The translations under genes and the position numbers were made by a program. From an uncultured Haloferula sp. (GTDB taxonomy: Bacteria; Verrucomicrobiota; Verrucomicrobiae; Verrucomicrobiales; Akkermansiaceae): a stretch of DNA of 5,051 nt. This document shows positions 1 through 4,847 of this stretch, in pieces. Position 1 is the first letter of the stretch; each line of letters starts with the position of its first letter. Where the stretch lies: positions 1 through 5,051 of the forward strand of contig CAMLOZ010000312.1 in the NCBI GenBank assembly GCA_946481625.1. The letters are read 5' to 3'. A model generated the notes under the pieces. The model made no database searches and was not told where the DNA came from. It saw only the letters and a program-made list of their open reading frames with translations.

Positions 1-7
1 CCTCTCC

Positions 8-454
8 ATGGCGGGCTACAAAGCGGATGGAAGGTCGATAGACGGCCTATCCTTCGGGTCCGGGGATTTTATCGACCTCGATATTACGGAAGCGAAGGGC
101 TTGCCGCGAACGCTGCTTTTCATCGCGACAGGCGGAGTGGCGATCGGGATGCTACTGCTGGCGGCTAGGGGAGTGCGGGCGCTTTGCTCATCGCATGAGC
201 GCTTGTTAGAGCGCTGCATCCTGAGCCGTATGCTCACGCCCGCGTATGTCGCAGGGATGGTGCTGATGCCGGTGATGGCGCTGCTGCATCATGCCGAGGA
301 GAGGCATTGGGTATCCCGCGACCCGTGGTTGAAGGTGAGCGCGCAGACGGCACCGTTCAACGCCCACGAACATAAGCTGGCGGAATCGTATTTCGCAAGG
401 CTGAGAGAAGCGCTCGGGAAAACGGATGAGGTGCAAGGAGCAGGAGAGGATTGA
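8..454 (+). CDS. hypothetical small membrane protein, possibly 5'-truncated
   Basis: The 148-residue product is not one I recognise. Residues about 34-53 (TLLFIATGGVAIGMLLLAA region) form a clear hydrophobic helix, and residues about 78-94 (PAYVAGMVLMPVMALLHH region) a second one, so a two-pass inner-membrane protein is likely. The segment between them (RGVRALCSSHERLLERC) is short and rich in Arg and His. The C-terminal ~50 residues are polar, contain a His-rich patch (FNAHEHKLAESYFARLREAL) and look amphipathic. No Shine-Dalgarno is visible and the frame is open to base 2 of the window, so the ATG at 8 may be internal. Codon use is mixed but coding-like. No catalytic motif is seen and no function is proposed. 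Confidence 0.6.
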   Translation: MAGYKADGRSIDGLSFGSGDFIDLDITEAKGLPRTLLFIATGGVAIGMLLLAARGVRALCSSHERLLERCILSRMLTPAYVAGMVLMPVMALLHHAEERHWVSRDPWLKVSAQTAPFNAHEHKLAESYFARLREALGKTDEVQGAGED

Positions 455-499
455 AGAGCGGGATTCCCCTGCCCTGCCGGTCTCTGGTAGTCACTTGGA

Positions 500-733
500 A
501 TGCGCGAGCGCGAAGCGACCGAACGATTCCTGGATGCCGCGGTGCGGCCGCTCGAGGACAACGCAGGGATGCAGGTGGGGGCGCGGCATGAACTCGCCGA
601 GGTGATCTCAAGAGGTGAGGTGCCAAGTGCGGCGACGCGGCGACGGGGCGACTGGAGAAGGCGGAGTGATGGCGATGGATGCGGCCGTGCCCGTACGCAA
701 CCTCTTCGAGGTAGGGTATCGTTGGCAAGATAA
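500..733 (+). CDS. doubtful small ORF with a frame-shifting octamer repeat
   Basis: The first ~43 residues (MREREATERFLDAAVRPLED and on to HELAEVISRGEVPS) read like real, helical, charged protein. After base ~628 the product turns into an Arg-rich, low-complexity string (TRRRGDWRRRSDGDG) and then runs through the hairpin cluster, which looks non-native. The change falls exactly at the three-copy tandem octamer at 629-652. With two copies instead of three, the frame would continue as AATGRLEKAE and stop at the TGA at 667-669, giving a 53-residue protein whose stop overlaps the ATG at 669. There is no convincing ribosome-binding site. I recognise no family. It may be a remnant, a copy-number-switched ORF or chance. 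Confidence 0.25.
   Translation: MREREATERFLDAAVRPLEDNAGMQVGARHELAEVISRGEVPSAATRRRGDWRRRSDGDGCGRARTQPLRGRVSLAR
629..652. repeat. tandem octamer repeat, three copies
   Basis: Three adjacent 8-bp units lie here: GCGGCGAC (629-636), GCGGCGAC (637-644) and GGGGCGAC (645-652). The first two are identical and the third differs at one base. Eight is not a multiple of three, so gain or loss of a unit changes the reading frame of anything translated through it. Such repeats are known substrates for replication slippage. Whether this one varies in the population cannot be seen from one sequence. Confidence 0.8.
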
Positions 734-848
734 CCCGGGGTAGCCGCCTGCGTCGGCAACCCCGGGCTTTGGGACGCAGCCCCTTTTGGGGCAGGAGGGC
801 CGATACGAGGCGGAAGAGTTGCTCGACATCATGGAGGAGACGCCGTGA
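669..848 (+). pseudogene. possible broken small ORF interrupted by a palindromic repeat
   Basis: An ATG at 669, in a TGATG overlap with an upstream stop codon in another frame, opens a frame reading MAMDAAVPVRNLFEVGYRWQ. It meets a single in-frame TAG at 741-743, inside the left arm of the 33-nt palindrome. The same frame then runs to a natural-looking acidic C-terminus (RYEAEELLDIMEETP) with a TGA at 846-848, only 10 nt before the VOC gene. One reading is a small gene upstream of the VOC gene that was invaded by a palindromic repeat and lost function. The alternative is that neither half was ever coding. No family is recognised. Confidence 0.2.
700..792. repeat. cluster of three hairpins (REP-like palindromic element)
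   Basis: Three inverted repeats follow one another. ACCTC/GAGGT with a 3-nt loop spans 700-712. CCCGGGGTAGCCG/CGGCAACCCCGGG, 13-nt arms with one A.A mismatch and a 7-nt loop, spans 734-766. GCCCC/GGGGC around TTTT spans 779-792. None is followed by a T run, so a classical intrinsic terminator is not supported. The compact, multi-hairpin, intergenic form resembles dispersed REP-type elements, and GTAG tetranucleotides occur at 711-714 and 740-743. Membership of a genome-wide family is inference. No transposase is nearby. Confidence 0.6.
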
Positions 849-858
849 GTCTGGCGGC

Positions 859-1245
859 ATGAAGATCCGCGGCATCCATCATGTGGCGATCATTGCGGCG
901 GACTATCCGCGGTCGAAGGCCTTTTACACGGAGGTGCTGGGGTTGCGGGTGATCGCGGAGACTTACCGGGAAGTACGAGATTCGTACAAGTTGGACCTGG
1001 GGCTGCCGGACGGGACGCAGATCGAGTTATTCTCGTTTCCGGGAGCGCCGAAGAGGGCTTCGTATCCGGAGGCGCAGGGGTTACGGCACCTGGCGTTCGC
1101 GACGGGGGATTTGGACGGGGCGGTGCGGTGGCTGTTAGAGCGAGGGGTGGCGGTAGAGGCGGTGCGGGTGGATGAATTGACGGGGAAGCGGTTCACGTTT
1201 TTTGCGGACCCGGACGGGCTGCCGTTGGAGTTGTACGAGGGGTAA
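859..1245 (+). CDS. yaeR: YaeR-type glyoxalase-like VOC metalloprotein
   Basis: The 128-residue product is a single vicinal-oxygen-chelate protein of the SMU1112c/YaeR (GloA2-like) group, whose E. coli member is about the same length. Shared signatures include IHHVAIIAADY with SKAFY near the N-terminus, YREVRDSYKLDL (36-47), IELFSFP (55-61), GLRHLAF (74-80) and the C-terminal KRFTFFADPDGLPLELYE. By comparison with glyoxalase I, the metal ligands should be H8, E56, H77 and E124, one pair per beta-alpha-beta-beta-beta module, and all four are present. The natural substrate of this group is not settled, so glyoxalase activity is not asserted. The ATG at 859 is chosen because homology begins there; the in-frame upstream extension from 769 reads hairpin DNA. 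A GGAGGAG at 833-839 lies 19 nt upstream, too far for an ordinary Shine-Dalgarno. The cytosolic protein seems to be transcribed alone, convergent with holA. Confidence 0.92.
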   Translation: MKIRGIHHVAIIAADYPRSKAFYTEVLGLRVIAETYREVRDSYKLDLGLPDGTQIELFSFPGAPKRASYPEAQGLRHLAFATGDLDGAVRWLLERGVAVEAVRVDELTGKRFTFFADPDGLPLELYEG

Positions 1246-1270
1246 GCGGAGCTGTTAGGTCGCTTCGAAA

Positions 1271-1310
1271 GCTGCGAAGAATCGCAGCAGTCCCAAGGCG
1301 GCTGCGCCGC
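1271..1310. terminator. paired hairpins in the convergent yaeR/holA gap
   Basis: A perfect 7-bp stem GCTGCGA/TCGCAGC with an AGAA loop lies at 1271-1288, followed by a GCGGC/GCCGC stem with a TGC loop at 1298-1310. The 92-bp gap separates two genes that converge, where a bidirectional terminator would be expected. Neither strand shows a T tract after the stems, so termination is inferred from position and structure only. Confidence 0.35.
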
Positions 1311-1337
1311 GGTCATGGCGGCCGAGCGCGAGGCGGC

Positions 1338-2459
1338 TCAACGCTTCCGGGCGGAGGCGGTGACTTCGGCGACGAGGCGGTGGAGGACGAGACGGTGGTC
1401 GAGGCCGGTGGTGACGAGGGAGCGGTCAGCCTTGAGGGCGGATTCCATGGCGCCGCGGAGGCCGTCCATGGTGAAGGCTTCCGCGCCGCGGAGGCAGAGG
1501 AAGAGCGGGTAGATATTCACGCCGCCGGCCTTCTTCTGCGGGAGCCAGAGGCGCTCCATTTCGGGGAGGCGATCGACGGCGGCGGCGAAGTCCTTGTAAT
1601 TCCGCATGGGCAGGCGCTTCTCGGCGAGGACCTTCGCCATGAAGAGATTCCGCACGGTGGGGATGATGGAGGCGCGCATCAGGCCGATGGCGTTTTCGCC
1701 GCGCTCGAGCTGCTGGTCGATGAGTTCGAGGGCGCGGGCGGCATGGCCGTTTTGCAGGGCGTTTCCGATCTCGAAGACGACGCCGGCGCGGCTGAGCGGG
1801 ACCATGCGGCGGACGTCATCGGGAGTCACCTCGCGGCGGTCGGGGCCGAGGAAAAGGTCGATCTTTTCGAGTTCGTTGCCGATCTGGCGGGTGGCCTCGC
1901 CGGCGAGCATGACGAAGAGTTCGAGGGCTTCCGGCTCGAAGCGGAGGCCGAGGTCCTTGGCGCGCTTTTCGACGAGGTCGGCGACTTCTTCCTGCCAGCC
2001 TTCGCGGGAGGTATCGATCTTGTCGAAGACTTTCACTTGTGCGTTCTTTTCAAGGAACTTCCAGAAGGCGCGGCGCTTGTCGATGCCGGTGGCGCTGAGG
2101 AGAAAAACGACGCCCTTGCCGAGGCCGGCTTCGAGGCAGCTCTTGAGCGACTCGACGCCGGAGAGCGTCCGTTCCGAGCGGCCGGTGACATCGTCGATGA
2201 GGAAGCTGGCGTTCTTCAGCCAGACGACCTTTTCCCCGCCGAAGAAGGGCATGGTCTGGAGGGCCTCGACGACGGAGCGGCAGATCTGGAAGGCGCCTTC
2301 GGAGTTGTCGGCGGTGCCTTCGATCATCTCGTGGGTGAAGCCGTCGTCATTACCGCCGGTGAGCTCCCGGTGGAGGCGGAGGGCTTCTTCTTTCACGCGC
2401 CCGTCGTCGCTGCCGACGATGGCGAAAATGCTCGTATTCGTGTTCGGCTTGGCGGCCAC
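1338..2459 (-). CDS. holA: DNA polymerase III subunit delta
   Basis: HolA is the clamp-loader 'wrench' that opens the beta sliding clamp with the gamma/tau and delta-prime subunits, in the cytosol at the replication fork. The 373-residue product is slightly longer than E. coli HolA (343). Visible family features, in order: an N-terminal FAIVGSDDGRVKEEALRLH (12-30), where delta proteins carry a degenerate AAA+ start without a Walker A lysine; LQTMPFFGGEKVVWLKN (67-83), the usual clamp-interacting region; VVFLLSATGIDKRRAFWKFL (117-136); LRFEPEALELFVMLAGEATR with IGNELEKIDLFLG (172-205); and the C-terminal collar domain from about VTPDDVRRMVPLSR (211-224) through GLMRASIIPTVRNLFMAKVL. The GTG at 2459 is chosen because no ATG lies between the family start and the tadA coding frame; extending to 2678 would only read tadA out of frame. 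It begins 31 nt after the tadA stop on the same strand, so the two are probably co-transcribed. No Shine-Dalgarno is seen. Confidence 0.94.
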   Translation of the reverse strand: MAAKPNTNTSIFAIVGSDDGRVKEEALRLHRELTGGNDDGFTHEMIEGTADNSEGAFQICRSVVEALQTMPFFGGEKVVWLKNASFLIDDVTGRSERTLSGVESLKSCLEAGLGKGVVFLLSATGIDKRRAFWKFLEKNAQVKVFDKIDTSREGWQEEVADLVEKRAKDLGLRFEPEALELFVMLAGEATRQIGNELEKIDLFLGPDRREVTPDDVRRMVPLSRAGVVFEIGNALQNGHAARALELIDQQLERGENAIGLMRASIIPTVRNLFMAKVLAEKRLPMRNYKDFAAAVDRLPEMERLWLPQKKAGGVNIYPLFLCLRGAEAFTMDGLRGAMESALKADRSLVTTGLDHRLVLHRLVAEVTASARKR

Positions 2460-2490
2460 GCGGGAGGATGGTCCGGGTGGAGGAGTCGTG

Positions 2491-3018
2491 TCAAAGCTCC
2501 AGCGGCCCGGTGCCGGGGCGGGTCTTGGATTCGCCGTTCTTTTTCCGCTCGCGGGCCTCGCGGAAGAAGCCTTGGAGGAGGGCGAGGCTTTCCTCCATGA
2601 GGACGCCGGAGGTGATCTCGCAGCGGTGGTTGAGGGGAGGATTGGCATCGAGGAGATTGATCCAGCCGCCCGCGGCACCGGCCTTCGGGTCGGGGCAGCC
2701 GAAGACGACGCGCTCCGGGCGGCAGTGGACGATGGCGCCGGCGCACATCGGGCAGGGTTCCTTGGTCACGTAGAGGGTGCACTTTTCCAGCCGCCAGTCG
2801 CCGAGAACGCTTTGGGCGGCGGTGAGGGCGAGCATCTCGGCGTGGGCGGTGGCGTCCCGGAGGGTTTCGACCTGGTTCCAGGCGCGGGCGATGATCTTGC
2901 CTTCGCGGACGATCACGCAGCCGATGGGGACTTCCGTGGCGGCGTAGGCGCGGCGGGCCTCGCGCATGGCCTGGGCCATGAAGAAGTCGTCGCTGCCGAG
3001 ATCGATGATGGGGTCCAC
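2491..3018 (-). CDS. tadA: tRNA-specific adenosine deaminase
   Basis: TadA deaminates A34 of tRNA-Arg(ACG) to inosine, widening CGN decoding; it is a cytosolic zinc-dependent homodimer. The 175-residue product carries the cytidine/deoxycytidylate deaminase zinc site: H59-A-E61 within DATAHAEMLAL (H59 ligand, E61 proton shuttle) and PCPMC at 88-92 (C89 and C92 ligands). Further TadA signatures are FFMAQAMREARRAYAATEVP at the N-terminus, IGCVIV, ARAWNQVE, VVFGCPDPKAGAAGG and LNHRCEITSGVL. The tail after FFREARERKKN is a short variable extension ending in PLEL. The GTG at 3018 gives MDPIIDLGSDDFFMAQ, matching the usual residues before the FFM. An ATG at 3075 would add 19 residues (with LGTWN) encoded by the intergenic repeat and is rejected; the ATG at 2979 would remove the DDFF segment. 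It is divergent from rpe and upstream of holA. Confidence 0.94.
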   Translation of the reverse strand: MDPIIDLGSDDFFMAQAMREARRAYAATEVPIGCVIVREGKIIARAWNQVETLRDATAHAEMLALTAAQSVLGDWRLEKCTLYVTKEPCPMCAGAIVHCRPERVVFGCPDPKAGAAGGWINLLDANPPLNHRCEITSGVLMEESLALLQGFFREARERKKNGESKTRPGTGPLEL

Positions 3019-3029
3019 GGGGGAGGAAT

Positions 3030-3172
3030 AAGTTCCAAGTGAGAAGTTCCAAGTGCCAAGGGGAGAAAGGTCCAAATTCCAAACCCTAAATTACAAGAAA
3101 AGGCAGGCGATGAGGGGAAATCGAGGGCTGTTTCATGCCTTTTTGGAACTTGGAACTTGGAATTTGGAACTT
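3030..3172. repeat. heptamer-based inverted repeat filling the tadA/rpe gap
   Basis: The right arm (3143-3172) is four perfect-register heptamers TTGGAAC, TTGGAAC, TTGGAAT, TTGGAAC plus TT. The left arm (3030-3059) is the complementary form: GTTCCAA at 3032 and 3046 alternates with degenerate units GTGAGAA and GTGCCAA. The two 30-nt arms match as an inverted repeat at 25 of 30 positions, with 83 nt between them. Further degenerate heptamers continue into the spacer (GGTCCAA, ATTCCAA, ACCCTAA, ATTACAA; 3069-3096). The element is much more AT-rich than its surroundings. It could fold into a long hairpin or cruciform and looks like a dispersed intergenic repeat, though copy number in the genome is unknown. 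Confidence 0.85.
3083..3102. promoter_or_regulatory. AT-rich core, possible divergent promoter region for tadA and rpe
   Basis: tadA and rpe diverge from a 166-bp gap, so at least one promoter for each should lie here or overlap the repeat arms. The AT-rich stretch at 3083-3102 has a -10-like TAAATT at 3087-3092 on the plus strand and a TAATTT at 3088-3093 on the minus strand. No matching -35 box is found for either, and the organism's promoter consensus is unknown, so this is placement by context only. Confidence 0.2.
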
Positions 3173-3184
3173 CACGCTCGCCGC

Positions 3185-3853
3185 GTGATCCCGCCGACGT
3201 TCCGAGACCGAGTCATTGCCCCTTCCCTGCTAGCCGCTGATTTTTCGCGTGTCCGCGAAGAAGTGACCCGGACGATCCAGGCGGGTGCCGACTGGCTGCA
3301 TCTGGACGTGATGGACGGGCATTTCGTGGACAACATTTCCTTCGGGCCGGCGATGGTGCAGGCGGTGCACGAGACGAACGACATCTATCTGGACGTGCAC
3401 TTGATGGTGTCGCGGCCGGACCACTTCCTACCGCGCTTCGTGACGGCTGGGGCGGACCTGATCACGGTGCACGTGGAGGCGGAGCACGACGTGGACTCGA
3501 CGTTGCGGCGGATCCGGGATGCGGGGTGCAAGGCGGGTCTGGCGATCAACCCTGCGACGCCGCTCGAAGCCGCGCTGCCGCACCTGGCGCATGTGGATCT
3601 GCTGCTGTGCATGACGGTGGTGCCGGGCTTCGGCGGGCAGCCCTTCATGGCGGAGGTGCTGCCGAAGATCGAGGCGGCGGTAAAGTGGCGGGAGGAGCAC
3701 GGCCTGGCCTTCCACATCGAGGTGGACGGCGGGATCGATCCGCTGACGGCGGCGCGCTGCGCAAAAGCCGGGGCGAACGTGATGGTGGCGGGTTCCTCGA
3801 CCTTCAAGGCGCCGGACATGGCGGCGGCGATCCGGCAGATCCGGGAGGCCTAA
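3185..3853 (+). CDS. rpe: ribulose-phosphate 3-epimerase
   Basis: Rpe interconverts D-ribulose 5-phosphate and D-xylulose 5-phosphate in the pentose phosphate pathway (cytosolic TIM barrel, divalent metal). The 222-residue product is close to the E. coli length of 225. Family motifs run in order: IAPSLLAADF near the N-terminus, WLHLDVMDGHFVDNISFGP with metal ligands H39 and D41, YLDVHLMV with H72, INPATP, MTVVPGFGGQPF, and EVDGGI with the catalytic aspartate D181. All expected metal and acid-base residues are present, so the enzyme should be active. The GTG at 3185 gives MIPPTFRDRVIAPSLLA, the normal distance to the first strand. A longer frame from the ATG at 3053 adds 44 residues encoded by the repeat (including LELGTWNLEL) and is rejected. 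There is no clear Shine-Dalgarno. It probably leads an operon with the next two genes. Confidence 0.94.
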   Translation: MIPPTFRDRVIAPSLLAADFSRVREEVTRTIQAGADWLHLDVMDGHFVDNISFGPAMVQAVHETNDIYLDVHLMVSRPDHFLPRFVTAGADLITVHVEAEHDVDSTLRRIRDAGCKAGLAINPATPLEAALPHLAHVDLLLCMTVVPGFGGQPFMAEVLPKIEAAVKWREEHGLAFHIEVDGGIDPLTAARCAKAGANVMVAGSSTFKAPDMAAAIRQIREA

Positions 3854-3877
3854 CCGGGGGACGAATCCGTGCCCCGG
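3854..3877 (+). other. hairpin directly after the rpe stop codon
   Basis: CCGGGG (3854-3859) pairs with CCCCGG (3872-3877), and after a G.G mismatch ACG (3861-3863) pairs with CGT (3868-3870) around an AATC loop. It starts at the base after the rpe stop and ends 13 nt before the next ATG. No T run follows. It could protect the rpe mRNA 3' end, attenuate read-through or affect translation of the next gene; the sequence does not decide between these. Confidence 0.4.
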
Positions 3878-3890
3878 CGGCGCTATTACC

Positions 3891-4841
3891 ATGTCCATGA
3901 AGTCTTCACACCTCATCGCCGCCGGTGCCGCCTTGGCGGGATTCTCGCTGGGCTGGCTGGTCAAGCCTTCGGGAACACCCGCTCCCGCAACGGCGGAATC
4001 CACGCCGGAGGCCGGCAAGGGCGCGCGCGGGGCGATGGACGGGAAGTCGCGCGAGAGGTCGGAGAGGCCGCTCGTACTCAAGGCGCGGCCGGGCAGCGGC
4101 ACGGTCGAGCCGAGTGAGGAGATGACGGCGGCGGAGCGGAAGTTCAAAGAGAGTTTCTCCAGCGCCGGCGAGAGGACGAACAACGCGCGTCTTAACCGCC
4201 TCTCCGAAGCGCTCGGTCTCAGCGTGGATCAAAAGGACGCGGTGAACGCGCTGCTCGCGGGTCGGCGCGAGGGCTTCAAGGATCTGCAAGGAAAGGGCAA
4301 GACGCCCGCCGAGATGGTGGCGGAAGCCGGAAACGCCGCGCTGATCTTCGAGAACGAGTTGAAGACCCTCCTCGATGAGGAGCAGAGGCTCGCCTATGAT
4401 GATTTCAAGGCGCGCGAGCGGGAGAACGACATCGAGGCGAAGGCGGCGACGGACTTCGCCGATCTCGTGCGCCAGGTGGATCTCTCGCCCGCCCAACGGG
4501 ATCAAGCGTTGGAAGTCCTGCGGACGATGAGCGAGGAGTCCTTTGCCAAACGGCCGCAGGGCTGGGAGGTCATGGCGGAGTCGATGGAGATGATGGGAGG
4601 CTTGTACAGCACCGCCTTCGAGGAGATGTCGGGCTTCCTGGATGATCCGGAGGCGATGAAGAATCCGGCGGAGATCCAGAAACGGATGAACGAGGCGAAC
4701 CGGGCGAATTCCGAGGCGAAGGTTTCCCGGCTGACGACGATCCTCACGCCGGCGCAGCTCGCGCAGTTCCGGGCGACGCTGGATGCGCGGGCGAATTTCC
4801 GGGAGATCTCGCCGGTGCCGCCGGCCGCGACGAACCGCTGA
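3891..4841 (+). CDS. membrane-anchored helical protein with repeated L-[ST]-x-x-Q motifs (Spy/CpxP-like look)
   Basis: The 316-residue product is not a named family I recognise. Residues about 8-24 (LIAAGAALAGFSLGWLV) form one hydrophobic helix after MSMKSSH, so it is a signal anchor or signal peptide; no strong cleavage site is seen. A Pro/Ala/Gly-rich, charged linker (26-80) follows, then an almost wholly helical, highly charged domain (82-300). Within it, a motif pair occurs twice: LGLSVDQKDAV (108-118) with LLDEEQRLAYDDF (160-172), then VDLSPAQRDQALEVL (196-210) with ILTPAQLAQFRATL (284-297). L-[ST]-x-x-Q motifs of this sort are typical of periplasmic Spy/CpxP-type helical proteins, so an extracytoplasmic chaperone or stress role is possible but inferred. 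The ATG at 3897 is an alternative start. It lies 37 nt after rpe and 6 nt before the next gene, consistent with co-transcription. Confidence 0.8.
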   Translation: MSMKSSHLIAAGAALAGFSLGWLVKPSGTPAPATAESTPEAGKGARGAMDGKSRERSERPLVLKARPGSGTVEPSEEMTAAERKFKESFSSAGERTNNARLNRLSEALGLSVDQKDAVNALLAGRREGFKDLQGKGKTPAEMVAEAGNAALIFENELKTLLDEEQRLAYDDFKARERENDIEAKAATDFADLVRQVDLSPAQRDQALEVLRTMSEESFAKRPQGWEVMAESMEMMGGLYSTAFEEMSGFLDDPEAMKNPAEIQKRMNEANRANSEAKVSRLTTILTPAQLAQFRATLDARANFREISPVPPAATNR

Positions 4842-4847
4842 GAACCC

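Noticed and set aside
451..499. A TTG start at 451 preceded by AGGAG/GAGAGG
   Set aside because: The purine-rich stretch is inside the end of the first gene, and the frame it opens gives no recognisable protein and turns quickly into Arg/Gly-rich sequence.
536..551. GCCGC/GCGGC hairpin with an overlapping GCGGCCGC palindrome
   Set aside because: Short GC-rich inverted repeats like this are expected by chance in DNA of this composition.
734..766. Reading the 33-nt palindrome as an intrinsic terminator for the upstream ORF
   Set aside because: No T run follows on either strand, and it sits amid two other hairpins and about 280 nt after the last credible stop codon.
769..858. N-terminal extension of the VOC protein from the ATG at 769
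   Set aside because: It translates the hairpin DNA into an Arg/Ser-rich string; the VOC fold begins at the ATG at 859, giving the normal family length.
1380..2600. A 406-residue plus-strand ORF antisense to holA, rich in Glu, Ala and Gly
   Set aside because: It is the complement of the well-supported holA frame in GC-rich DNA. Its composition (repetitive Glu/Asp/Gly/Ala) mirrors the codon use of holA and it has no recognisable domain.
2460..2678. N-terminal extension of holA to the ATG at 2678
   Set aside because: It reads the tadA coding region out of frame as a Pro/Ser/Ala-rich string, and the delta-subunit homology starts only after the GTG at 2459.
1606..3042. A 478-residue plus-strand ORF across holA and tadA
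   Set aside because: It spans two real genes on the other strand, is low-complexity (Arg/Ser then Gly/Ala/Glu) and shows no motif.
3428..4183. A 251-residue minus-strand ORF opposite rpe and the start of the next gene
   Set aside because: It crosses two genes on the other strand, has His/Arg-rich shadow composition and no domain.
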